This document shows positions 16,199 through 23,184 of a stretch of DNA of 64,000 nt, in pieces. The first letter of the stretch is position 1; each line of letters begins with the position of its first letter. A program made the translations under genes and the position numbers. The notes under the pieces are model-generated. The model saw only the letters and a program-made list of their open reading frames with translations. It was not told the origin of the DNA and did no database searches. Source of the DNA: Leptofilum sp041748655 (GTDB taxonomy: Bacteria; Chloroflexota; Anaerolineae; Promineifilales; Promineifilaceae). The stretch is taken from the NCBI GenBank assembly GCA_041748655.1, contig JBGTCV010000015.1, forward strand, positions 1-64,000, written 5' to 3'.

Positions 16199-17065
16199 AT
16201 GAAAAACACAACAATCGCCCTCATTCAAACAAGCTGGCCGGGCAGCCGGGCAGAGATAATCAAGACGTACCGGGAATTGGTGGTAGAAGCGGCCGTTCGC
16301 GGGGCTGAAATTGTTTGCCTGCAAGAGTTTTCCCTGTCGCCCTACTTTGCCAGTGTGAAGGATGATGCCAACACCGCCTGGGCCGAACCAGTGCGCGGCG
16401 GCGAGAGTGATGCCGTGTTTGGCGAGCTGGCACGGCAAAATAGGGTATTTCTACTGGGCAGTCTGTTTGAACGGGCGGATGACGGCGGCGCTGAGGACAG
16501 AACGTACTGGGACACGGCCACGGTGCATAATCCGGCCGGGGAACTGGCAGGCTTTACGCGCAAGGTGCATATTCCCCAGGGCGCGGGCTACTACGAGGAT
16601 TATTATTACGGCGGCTCTGATCAATTTCCGGTGTATGAGGTGGCTGGGGTGAAAACGGCCGTTCCCACCTGCTACGATCAATGGTTCCCCGAACTCTCCC
16701 GCATTTATGCCCTCAACGGCGCAGAATTCATCTTCTATCCCACCGCCATCGGCTCAGAGCCAGACGCGCCGGAGATCGATACGGCCGTATCGTGGCAAAC
16801 CGTCATGCGCGGGCAGGCGATTGCCAATGGGGTGTTTATCGCCGCCGCCAACCGCGTGGGGCAGGAAGACGTCACCTTCTACGGCAGCAGCTTCATCTGC
16901 GACCCCATGGGCCGCATCCTGGCCCAGGCCAGCCGCGACCAGACGGAGGTGATTGTGGCGGTGTTGGAAACGGCCGTATTCGACCAATGGCGGCATTTGT
17001 TTCCATTGCTGCGGCAGCGCCGCCCGGATGTATACGGAGAGTTAGTGAAGAAAAGTGATAAGTGA
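16199..17065 (+). CDS. aguB: N-carbamoylputrescine amidase AguB (carbon-nitrogen hydrolase)
   Basis: 288-residue nitrilase-superfamily enzyme that cleaves N-carbamoylputrescine to putrescine, ammonia and CO2. The catalytic triad is visible: Glu43 (CLQEFSLSPYF), Lys122 (FTRKVHIPQGAGYYEDYYY) and Cys158 (PTCYDQWFPE). The GxGYYEDYYYGGSDQFPVY and CYDQWFPE segments are characteristic of AguB-type proteins. Its partner agmatine deiminase lies 3.5 kb downstream, so the two-step agmatine-to-putrescine route is complete in this cluster. The final residues (SDK) and stop fall in the next repeat arm. The start at 16199 is 11 nt past a repeat arm, with no strong ribosome site visible. Confidence 0.88.
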   Translation: MKNTTIALIQTSWPGSRAEIIKTYRELVVEAAVRGAEIVCLQEFSLSPYFASVKDDANTAWAEPVRGGESDAVFGELARQNRVFLLGSLFERADDGGAEDRTYWDTATVHNPAGELAGFTRKVHIPQGAGYYEDYYYGGSDQFPVYEVAGVKTAVPTCYDQWFPELSRIYALNGAEFIFYPTAIGSEPDAPEIDTAVSWQTVMRGQAIANGVFIAAANRVGQEDVTFYGSSFICDPMGRILAQASRDQTEVIVAVLETAVFDQWRHLFPLLRQRRPDVYGELVKKSDK

Positions 17066-17084
17066 AAAGTAAAAAGTGATAAGT
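17050..17084. repeat. Heptamer repeat, left arm only (copy 8a)
   Basis: AAAAGTGATAAGTGAAAAGT followed by AAAAAGTGATAAGT. It overlaps the 3' end of aguB. The complementary right arm is at 17628-17657, beyond the four-helix-bundle gene. Confidence 0.8.
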
Positions 17085-17085
17085 A

Positions 17086-17150
17086 GGGGCGAGGCAGGTG
17101 GGTAAAATCTTCGCTAAACAAAACAACCTGTCTCCACCTGCCTCGCCCAC
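17086..17150. repeat. GGGGCGAGGCAGGTGG inverted repeat
   Basis: Arms GGGGCGAGGCAGGTGG (from 17086) and CCACCTGCCTCGCCC (17134-17148) around an A-rich loop. A related GGCGAGGCAG palindrome occurs at 47.8-48.0 kb. It lies just inside the left heptamer arm, upstream of the four-helix-bundle gene. Confidence 0.75.
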
Positions 17151-17187
17151 TTGCCTGCGGATTATTAAGGAATATTAGGAGGATGTG

Positions 17188-17625
17188 ATGTCGAGTTTGC
17201 CACATGTGGGGAGTTATCGGGAATTGATTGTGTACCAAAAGGCGCGGCAGTTGGCGCGGGATGTTTTTCACTTGTCGAAGCAGTTTCCTAAAGAGGAAAT
17301 GTATGCGCTGACTGATCAGATTCGCCGCTCGTCACGTTCGATTGGGGCACAGATTGCTGAGTCCTGGGGCAAACGCCGCTATGAAAAACATTTTGTCAGC
17401 AAACTCACCGATGCCGTCAGCGAACAGTACGAAACCGAACATTGGCTTCTCAGCGCTCAAGATTGTGACTACCTCACACCAGCGCAAATTCAGCCCTTCA
17501 TGAACCAATGCGCCGAAATCGGCCGTATGCTCAACAGCATGATCGATAAAGCCAACCGCTTCTGCCAAACCCCACCCAACCAACTACGCGAATCCTCCCC
17601 CGAATACTTCACCTTCGAGGAATAA
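17188..17625 (+). CDS. Four-helix-bundle protein (23S rRNA intervening-sequence protein family)
   Basis: 145 residues from the ATG at 17188, with AGGAGG 5 nt upstream. The pattern YRELIVYQKARQLARDVFHLSKQFPKEEMYALTDQIRRSSRSIGAQIAESWGKRRYEKHFVSKL... is the S23/avd-like four-helix bundle. Members were first found in ORFs within 23S rRNA intervening sequences, which are flanked by inverted repeats, and related proteins serve diversity-generating retroelements; the molecular role of free-standing copies is unknown. Here the gene is bracketed by complementary heptamer arms (17050-17084 and 17628-17657), an arrangement that resembles the intervening sequences. It interrupts the polyamine cluster and has no obvious metabolic link to it. 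Confidence 0.85.
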   Translation: MSSLPHVGSYRELIVYQKARQLARDVFHLSKQFPKEEMYALTDQIRRSSRSIGAQIAESWGKRRYEKHFVSKLTDAVSEQYETEHWLLSAQDCDYLTPAQIQPFMNQCAEIGRMLNSMIDKANRFCQTPPNQLRESSPEYFTFEE

Positions 17626-17627
17626 AA

Positions 17628-17657
17628 CTTTTCACTTATCACTTATCACTTTTCACT
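17628..17657. repeat. Heptamer repeat, right arm only (copy 8b)
   Basis: CTTTTCACTTATCACTTATCACTTTTCACT, complement of the arm at 17050-17084. The pair could fold around the four-helix-bundle gene. Confidence 0.8.
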
Positions 17658-17675
17658 CAAAAAAACGGAGACTAC

Positions 17676-18980
17676 ATGAAAAGATCAACCGAACTCATCG
17701 CCAAACAACGCAAACACCTCTGGCCCAACCAGATTTTCTACTACGCCGAGCCGCTGCCGCTGGATCGCGGCGACGGCATGTACGTCTGGGATGTGGACGG
17801 CAACAAATACCTGGACTTTTTCGCCGGAATTCTGACCACCAGCGTGGGTCACAACAACGGCCGTGTCCGCCAGCGCATCATCGAGCAGCTAGACAAACTC
17901 ATCCACAGCTCCACCCTCTACCCCAACCAGGCCCACATCGAATACGCTGAAATGCTGGCCCAAATCACGCCAGACGGATTGGACACCTTTTATTTTGGGG
18001 CCAGCGGGACGGATGCGGATGAAACGGCCGTGCTCATGGCTCAGGTCCACACCGGCAACACCGAGATCATCGCCCTGCGCCACGGTTACAGCGGCAAATC
18101 CCAGCTGGCGATGACCCTCACCGGGCAGGCAGCCTGGCGCATGGGGCCGGTGCACATCGGCTACGTGCGCCACGCCATGACCCCCTACACCTACCGTGCC
18201 CTCGGCGGCCTGGACGAAAAAAGCTTCGTGCAGGCCTGCCTCGACGATCTGCAAGACGTCATCAAAACGATGACCTCTGGCAAGATTGCCGCCCTCATCA
18301 TGGAGCCGATTCAGGGCGTGGGTGGCTTCATCACCCTGCCGCCCGAATACATGGAAGGCGCGGCCGACATTGCTCGCGCCCACGGTGGTTTGGTGATTAT
18401 CGACGAGGTGCAGACGGGATTCGGCCGTACCGGAACCCACTGGTGGGGCCACCAGCACAGCGCCGTTAAACCAGACATCATGACGATGGCCAAGGGGATC
18501 GCCAACGGGATGCCGCTTTCGGCCGTGGCCACCACGCCAGAGATTGCCCAAAGCGCGGTCGGCGCGGGTCTGACGATCAGCACTTTTGGCGGCAATCCGG
18601 TGGCCTGCGCCGCAGCAATCGGCACGCTGGAGGAGATGATGGCGAACTACACTCCCGCCCGCAGCGCCGCCATCGGCCAGATGTTGGCAGACGGGCTGCA
18701 CAAACTGGCTCAAAAATATCCGCTCATCGGCGAGGTGCGCGGGCGCGGCCTGATGCAGGGCGTGGAACTGGTGGCCGACCGGCGCAGTAAAGAACCCGCG
18801 CCTCAGCACGCCAACGCCGTCATGGAGGCGTCGCGCCAGGCCGGGCTGCTCATCGGCAAGGGCGGCATGTTGGGCAATTCGCTGCGCATTGCCCCGCCGC
18901 TCATCGCCGCGCAAGAGCACGTTGAGGAAGCATTGGAGAAGCTGGATTTGGCTTTTGCACACGTTCAGGAATCGGTTTAA
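17676..18980 (+). CDS. Class-III aminotransferase, AGXT2-like (2)
   Basis: 434 residues. PLP fold-type I: DGNKYLDFFAGILTTSVGHNNGRV, FYFGASGTDADETAVLMAQVHTG, VIIDEVQTGFGRTGTHWWG and the Schiff-base lysine in IMTMAKGIANGMPLSAVATTPEI. The sequence resembles alanine-glyoxylate aminotransferase 2 and related omega-amino acid transaminases more than GabT. Possible substrates include GABA, beta-alanine, dimethylarginine or putrescine, with pyruvate or glyoxylate as acceptor. It has a typical GGAG ribosome site (CGGAGACTAC-ATG). It lies between the inserted four-helix-bundle gene and a GabT-like aminotransferase. Confidence 0.85.
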   Translation: MKRSTELIAKQRKHLWPNQIFYYAEPLPLDRGDGMYVWDVDGNKYLDFFAGILTTSVGHNNGRVRQRIIEQLDKLIHSSTLYPNQAHIEYAEMLAQITPDGLDTFYFGASGTDADETAVLMAQVHTGNTEIIALRHGYSGKSQLAMTLTGQAAWRMGPVHIGYVRHAMTPYTYRALGGLDEKSFVQACLDDLQDVIKTMTSGKIAALIMEPIQGVGGFITLPPEYMEGAADIARAHGGLVIIDEVQTGFGRTGTHWWGHQHSAVKPDIMTMAKGIANGMPLSAVATTPEIAQSAVGAGLTISTFGGNPVACAAAIGTLEEMMANYTPARSAAIGQMLADGLHKLAQKYPLIGEVRGRGLMQGVELVADRRSKEPAPQHANAVMEASRQAGLLIGKGGMLGNSLRIAPPLIAAQEHVEEALEKLDLAFAHVQESV

Positions 18981-19002
18981 TCACTTTAAGGAGAGATGGG
19001 AG

Positions 19003-19077
19003 AGTGAAAAGTAAAAAGTGAAAAGTGATAAGTGAAAAGTGCTCTTACTTTTTACTTATCACTTATCACTTTTCACT
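19003..19077. repeat. Heptamer hairpin repeat, copy 9
   Basis: GTGAAAAGTAAAAAGTGAAAAGTGATAAGTGAAAAGT, a GCTC loop, then complementary units. It is the longest left arm of the set, with five heptamers in register. Confidence 0.85.
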
Positions 19078-19098
19078 AAAGAATCCCACACAAAAAAC

Positions 19099-20436
19099 AT
19101 GGGAACAATCAATCTTGTAACACAAATACCAGGTCCAAAAAGTCAGGCCATTGTGGCGCGGCGGGAGGCGGCGCTGAGTCGTGGTGGGGCGAAGTTGACC
19201 CAGATTGCGGTAGCTAAGGCGGCGGGAACGGCCGTTCACGACGTAGACGGCAACACCTTGCTGGATTTCGCGGGCGGCATCGGCATGCTGGCCGTGGGGC
19301 ACTGCCCGCCGACGGTTGTCTCTGCCATGCAGCGCCAGGCGGAGAATCTGGTCCATATGTGCTCCATCGTCGCCAGCTACGAGCCAATGGTCGAGGTGGC
19401 CGAACTGCTCAACCAGCACACGCCGGGCGACCACGCCAAAAAGAGCCTGCTTGCCAACAGTGGGGCCGAGGCGGTGGAAGCGGCCGTTAAGATGGCGCGT
19501 GTTTACACTGGACGGCAAGCGATCATCGTTTTTGAAGGGGCGTATCACGGCCGTACCAACCTGACGATGGCGATGACCTCCAAATACGGGCTGTTCAAAA
19601 AAGGGTTCGGCCCGTTTGCCCCGGAGATTTACCGCATCCCCTTCCCCAACGTCTACCGCCGCCCGGAGGAGATGAGCGAGGAGAGCTTTGTCGAGTGGTC
19701 CTGCTGGCAGCTGGAAAACGCCCTGATCGCCCAGGTTGATCCCAGCGCCGTGGCCGCCATCGTCATTGAGCCGGTGCAGGGGGAAGGCGGCTTCCTGCCC
19801 ACGCCGCCCCGCTTCCTGGAGCGGATTCGCCAGCTATGCACCCAGCACGGCATCGTCATGATTGCCGATGAGATTCAGTGCGGCTTTGGGCGCACGGGCA
19901 AGCTGTTTGCCTGCGAGCATTATGGCATCGTGCCCGATCTCATCACCACGGGCAAATCGCTCGGCGCAGGTATGCCGATTGCCGCTGTCACCGGCCGGGC
20001 GGAAATTGTCGATGCGCCCCATCCAGGCGGGCTGGGTGGCACCTACAGCGGCAATCCGCTGGCCTGCGTGGCGGCCATCGAAGCCATCAAGCTCATCAGC
20101 GACCCGGCCTTTTTGGCCCGCGCCACCGAAGTCGGCCAGCGGCTGCGCGGCCATCTGCTGCAAATCCAGGCGGCGCACCCCAACATCATCGGCGACGTGC
20201 GCGGGCTGGGGCCAATGCTGGCGATGGAGATTGTGCAGGACGCGGCCAGCAAGGTGCCGGACATGGACACCACGGCCAAAATCACGGCGGGCACGCTGGC
20301 ACGCGGCCTCATCACTATTCGCGCCGGGCTGTACAGCAACTGCATCCGCCTGCTGCCCCCGCTCACGGTGACGGACGATGAGATTGAGGAGGGGATGGGG
20401 ATTTTGCGTGCGGCGGTGGATGAGGCAAGTGGGTAG
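19099..20436 (+). CDS. Class-III aminotransferase, 4-aminobutyrate aminotransferase type (3)
   Basis: 445 residues from the ATG at 19099; the longer frame from 19039 only reads the repeat. GabT-like throughout: GPKSQAIVARREAALSRGGAK at the start, LANSGAEAVEAAVKMARVYTGRQAIIVFEGAYHGRTNLTMAMT, IEPVQGEGGFLPTP, IADEIQCGFGRTGKLFACEHYGI, and the PLP lysine in LITTGKSLGAGMPIAAVTG. It likely converts GABA plus 2-oxoglutarate to succinate semialdehyde plus glutamate. That fits the end of the putrescine route whose earlier steps are also encoded in the cluster. Of the three class-III enzymes here it is the closest to bona fide GabT. Confidence 0.88.
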   Translation: MGTINLVTQIPGPKSQAIVARREAALSRGGAKLTQIAVAKAAGTAVHDVDGNTLLDFAGGIGMLAVGHCPPTVVSAMQRQAENLVHMCSIVASYEPMVEVAELLNQHTPGDHAKKSLLANSGAEAVEAAVKMARVYTGRQAIIVFEGAYHGRTNLTMAMTSKYGLFKKGFGPFAPEIYRIPFPNVYRRPEEMSEESFVEWSCWQLENALIAQVDPSAVAAIVIEPVQGEGGFLPTPPRFLERIRQLCTQHGIVMIADEIQCGFGRTGKLFACEHYGIVPDLITTGKSLGAGMPIAAVTGRAEIVDAPHPGGLGGTYSGNPLACVAAIEAIKLISDPAFLARATEVGQRLRGHLLQIQAAHPNIIGDVRGLGPMLAMEIVQDAASKVPDMDTTAKITAGTLARGLITIRAGLYSNCIRLLPPLTVTDDEIEEGMGILRAAVDEASG

Positions 20437-20441
20437 ATAAG

Positions 20442-20511
20442 AAGTGAAAAGTAAAAAGTGAAAAGTGATAAAGTAAGCCACTTTTTACTTTTCACTTATC
20501 ACTTTTCACTA
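20442..20511. repeat. Heptamer hairpin repeat, copy 10
   Basis: GTGAAAAGTAAAAAGTGAAAAGTGATAAAGT, loop near 20475-20480, and the complementary right arm. aguA starts 10 nt beyond it. Confidence 0.85.
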
Positions 20512-20521
20512 CCCTCTCACC

Positions 20522-21616
20522 ATGACCCCCCTACTGGAATCTACCCCCACTCAGAACGGCTTCCGCATGCCGGGTGAATTTGAGCCGCACGCGGGCTGCT
20601 GGATGTTGTGGCCGGAACGGCCGGATGTCTGGCGCGACAACGGCCGTCCCGCCCAAACCGCCTTTGTTGAGGTTGCCAGCGCCATTGCCCAATTTGAGCC
20701 GGTCTGGCTGGGCGTTTCTGCCGCTTCTTACGCCACAGCGCGTGCCCGGCTGCCCAAATCTGTCACGCTCATCGAACTCGATTACAACGACGCCTGGATG
20801 CGCGACAACGGCCCGACGTTTGTGGTCAACGATGCAGGCGAAGTGCGCGGCATCGACTGGGATTTCAACGCCTGGGGCGGCCTCTACGAGGATTGGAAGG
20901 CCGATGACCAGTTGGCCAGCCAGGTGCTGGGGGTGCGGGGATACGGCCGTTACAAAGCCCATCTCGTCATGGAAGGGGGCGCGATTGACGTGGATGGTCA
21001 GGGCACGCTCATCGTCACCGAGCAGTCGCTGCTGGATCCGCGCCGCAACCCCGGCCGCAGCCGGGACGAGGTCGAGGCGATCTTGCGGGCTTATCTCAAC
21101 GTGCAAAAGGTGATCTGGCTGCAAGATGGCGTGCATGAAGACGAGACCAACGGCCACGTAGACAATCTGTGCTGCTTTGTTCGGCCCGGCGTGGTTGCCC
21201 TCACCTGGACCGATGACCAGGACGACCCGCAATACCCTATCTCGCTGGCCGCATTTGAGCAGTTAAGCCGTGAACGGGATGCGTGGGAACGGCCGTTGCA
21301 AATCGTCAAAATTCACCAGCCCACCCCCATGCATATCACGCCCGAAGAAGCGGCTGGCATCCGGCCTATGCCCAGCAGCCACCCCCGCCCGCCCCAGCAG
21401 CGGTTGGCAGGTTCTTATATCAATTACTACGTTGCCAACGGTGGCGTTATCGTGCCCCAATTCAACAACCGTCACGATACGGCCGCTCTCGAAACAATCC
21501 AATCTCTATTTCCTGATCGCAAAATAGTGGGCGTTTATGCCCGCGAAATTTTGTTGGGGGGCGGCAATATTCATTGCATCACCCAGCAGCAACCCATAGG
21601 AGGAAGTAAAAAGTAA
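20522..21616 (+). CDS. aguA: Agmatine deiminase AguA
   Basis: 364-residue member of the guanidine-group modifying (PAD) family. It hydrolyses agmatine to N-carbamoylputrescine and ammonia. Visible: MPGEFEPHAGCWMLWPERPDVWRDNGRPAQ at the N terminus, ELDYNDAWMRDNGPTFVVN, DFNAWGG, VHEDETNGHVDNLCCFVRPGVVALTW with the catalytic His/Asp, and the nucleophile Cys352 in GGGNIHCITQQQP. Length is typical. With AguB it makes putrescine from agmatine, and agmatine may be taken up by PotABCD. The last residues (GSKK) and stop are written by the next repeat arm. Confidence 0.93.
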   Translation: MTPLLESTPTQNGFRMPGEFEPHAGCWMLWPERPDVWRDNGRPAQTAFVEVASAIAQFEPVWLGVSAASYATARARLPKSVTLIELDYNDAWMRDNGPTFVVNDAGEVRGIDWDFNAWGGLYEDWKADDQLASQVLGVRGYGRYKAHLVMEGGAIDVDGQGTLIVTEQSLLDPRRNPGRSRDEVEAILRAYLNVQKVIWLQDGVHEDETNGHVDNLCCFVRPGVVALTWTDDQDDPQYPISLAAFEQLSRERDAWERPLQIVKIHQPTPMHITPEEAAGIRPMPSSHPRPPQQRLAGSYINYYVANGGVIVPQFNNRHDTAALETIQSLFPDRKIVGVYAREILLGGGNIHCITQQQPIGGSKK

Positions 21617-21676
21617 AAAGTGAAAAGTAAAAAGTGGTCATCTCGCTTTTTACTTATCACTTATCACTTTTCACTT
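21604..21676. repeat. Heptamer hairpin repeat, copy 11 (last of the series)
   Basis: GTAAAAAGTAAAAAGTGAAAAGTAAAAAGTG, loop near 21637-21645, and the complementary arm. It gives aguA its last codons and stop. The next gene starts with a GTG 8 nt beyond. No further copies of this family are seen to the right. Confidence 0.85.
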
Positions 21677-21683
21677 ATTAAAA

Positions 21684-22316
21684 GTGAACCAAATCACCTA
21701 CAAACCAATTGAAGAAAAACAGGCACGAGAAGTTGCCCAATTACTCAGAATCTGCTTTCCTCTCATGCCCCCTGGCGATCAGTACACCGCCAAAGAGCTG
21801 CGGGAACTGGCCCGGATTTTTCCCGAAGGCACCATCATTGCTCTGGACGGCGACACGGTGGTGGGCATGGGCACCGGCATTTTTACCGATTTAGACCTGG
21901 ACAACCTGCCGCCAACCGAGGATGACATTTTGTACACGCTGGACGGCCGTAATTTGCATGATTGGAACGGCCGTTACTACTTCGGCAGCGACATGGCCGT
22001 CCACCCCGATTATCGTGGGCGGCGCATTGGCCGGGCCATCTACGAGCGGCGCAAGGCGGTCATCCGAAAGTACAACAAGCAAGGATTTGTGGCAGCGGCC
22101 GTTTTGCCCGGTTACGCCCAACACGAAGCCACCCTGGACATTCATGCCTACCTGGCCAAAGTGATCGCTGGCGAGCTGTACGACCCCACCCTATCCATGC
22201 AGCTGCGCAACGGCTTTCAGGTCATTCGCCCGATCCATGATTTTTTTGTCTTTCCGCGCTCCAGCAACTGGTCGGCCCTCATCTATTGGCCCAACCTGGA
22301 TTACAAAGAATCGTAA
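21684..22316 (+). CDS. GNAT family N-acetyltransferase, paralogue A
   Basis: 210 residues from a GTG at 21684. GNAT motif A lies at YYFGSDMAVHPDYRGRRIGRAIYERRKAVIRKYNKQGF, and the C-terminal block PTLSMQLRNGFQVIRPIHDFF is shared almost word for word with the next gene. This layout (GNAT domain with PTLxMQLRNGF) resembles the acetyltransferase half of bifunctional GNAT/carbon-nitrogen hydrolase proteins; here it is free-standing, and a carbon-nitrogen hydrolase (aguB) is in the same cluster. A role in acetylating polyamines or agmatine-derived compounds is a fair guess. No ribosome site is obvious because the start abuts the repeat. Confidence 0.8.
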   Translation: MNQITYKPIEEKQAREVAQLLRICFPLMPPGDQYTAKELRELARIFPEGTIIALDGDTVVGMGTGIFTDLDLDNLPPTEDDILYTLDGRNLHDWNGRYYFGSDMAVHPDYRGRRIGRAIYERRKAVIRKYNKQGFVAAAVLPGYAQHEATLDIHAYLAKVIAGELYDPTLSMQLRNGFQVIRPIHDFFVFPRSSNWSALIYWPNLDYKES

Positions 22317-22330
22317 TGATTACCGTTTTT

Positions 22331-22400
22331 GACGCAAAGGCGCAAAGAGGCAAAGAAGGATTTCCTTTGCTTCCTTAAATTCTTTGCGTTCTTTGCGTCA
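22331..22400. repeat. GACGCAAAG inverted repeat
   Basis: Left arm GACGCAAAGGCGCAAAGAGGCAAAG with an 8-9 nt period and right arm TTCTTTGCGTTCTTTGCGTC. A different sequence family from the heptamer hairpins but the same design: short-period arms between two genes. Confidence 0.75.
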
Positions 22401-22425
22401 AAATTTCTTAGAACGAGAGAACCTG

Positions 22426-23061
22426 ATGAATGAAACAATCAAAATTGTCACCATGCGCCCAGAATTTGCCCCCGCCCTGGCAGAATTGCAGCGCGCCTGC
22501 TTCCCCACCCTGGGTGAACAGGAGCTGATGAAAGAACAACATTTCCTGAAGCATTGCGAGATTTTTCCGGAAGGCGAGTTTGTGGTGCTGGTAAACGGCC
22601 GTGTCGTGGCCCTAGGTTCCGGCTTCTTCTACAGCTTCGACTTCGACGATCCCCGCCACACCTTTCGCGAAATCATTGCTGGCGGTTACTACACCAACCA
22701 CGATCCCGACGGGGAATACTACTACGGTGCTGACATCAGCGTACATCCAGAGTTTCGCGGGCAAGGTATCGGCCGTCTGCTATATGACGCCCGCAAAGAG
22801 CTGGTCATTCGCACCAACCGCAAAGGAATCGTGGCCGGGGGCGTGCTGCCTGGCTACCCGCGCTTTCGCGGCCAGCTCACCATCCCGGAATACGTCGATA
22901 AAGTCGTCGCAGGTGAACTGTTCGATCCCACGCTAACCATGCAGCTGCGCAACGGCTTCGAGGTGCGGGGCTTGCTCAAAAACTACATCGATGATAGCAA
23001 CTCCGACAACTGGGCCACGCTCATCGTTTGGCAAAATCCGCACTATGTGGCAAAACCGTAG
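22426..23061 (+). CDS. GNAT family N-acetyltransferase, paralogue B
   Basis: 211 residues from the ATG at 22426 (GAGAGA ahead; the longer frame upstream reads the repeat). Motif A at YYYGADISVHPEFRGQGIGRLLYDARKELVIRTNRKG, and the C-terminal block DPTLTMQLRNGFEVRGLLKNY match paralogue A, so the pair arose by tandem duplication. They share the GVLPGYPRFRGQLTIPEYVDKVVAGELFDPTL stretch, about half identical by eye. The substrate is unknown; same context and guess as for paralogue A. Confidence 0.82.
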   Translation: MNETIKIVTMRPEFAPALAELQRACFPTLGEQELMKEQHFLKHCEIFPEGEFVVLVNGRVVALGSGFFYSFDFDDPRHTFREIIAGGYYTNHDPDGEYYYGADISVHPEFRGQGIGRLLYDARKELVIRTNRKGIVAGGVLPGYPRFRGQLTIPEYVDKVVAGELFDPTLTMQLRNGFEVRGLLKNYIDDSNSDNWATLIVWQNPHYVAKP

Positions 23062-23068
23062 CCCAACC

Positions 23069-23169
23069 CTCGTTCCACGCTCCGCGTGGAATGAAGTCCC
23101 GGACGCTCCGCGTTCCCTTGCGGCGCAGAGCGCCACTACCGGCATCCCCACGCCGAGCGTGGGAACGAG
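23069..23169. repeat. CTCGTTCC...GGAACGAG inverted repeat
   Basis: About 100 nt whose ends are complementary (CTCGTTCCACGCT at 23069 and AGCGTGGGAACGAG at 23156-23169) with further internal palindromes (CCACGCTCCGCGTGG). It fills the gap between paralogue B and the C45-type hydrolase. This kind of extended GC-rich repeat is common between genes in filamentous Chloroflexota and cyanobacteria, as far as I recall. Confidence 0.7.
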
Positions 23170-23184
23170 CCAAAAGGAAGTAAC

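Noticed and set aside
22331..22400. CRISPR array from the repeated GCAAAG units and other short repeats
   Set aside because: The units are 7-9 nt, arranged as hairpin arms without spacers of constant size, and no cas genes are present.
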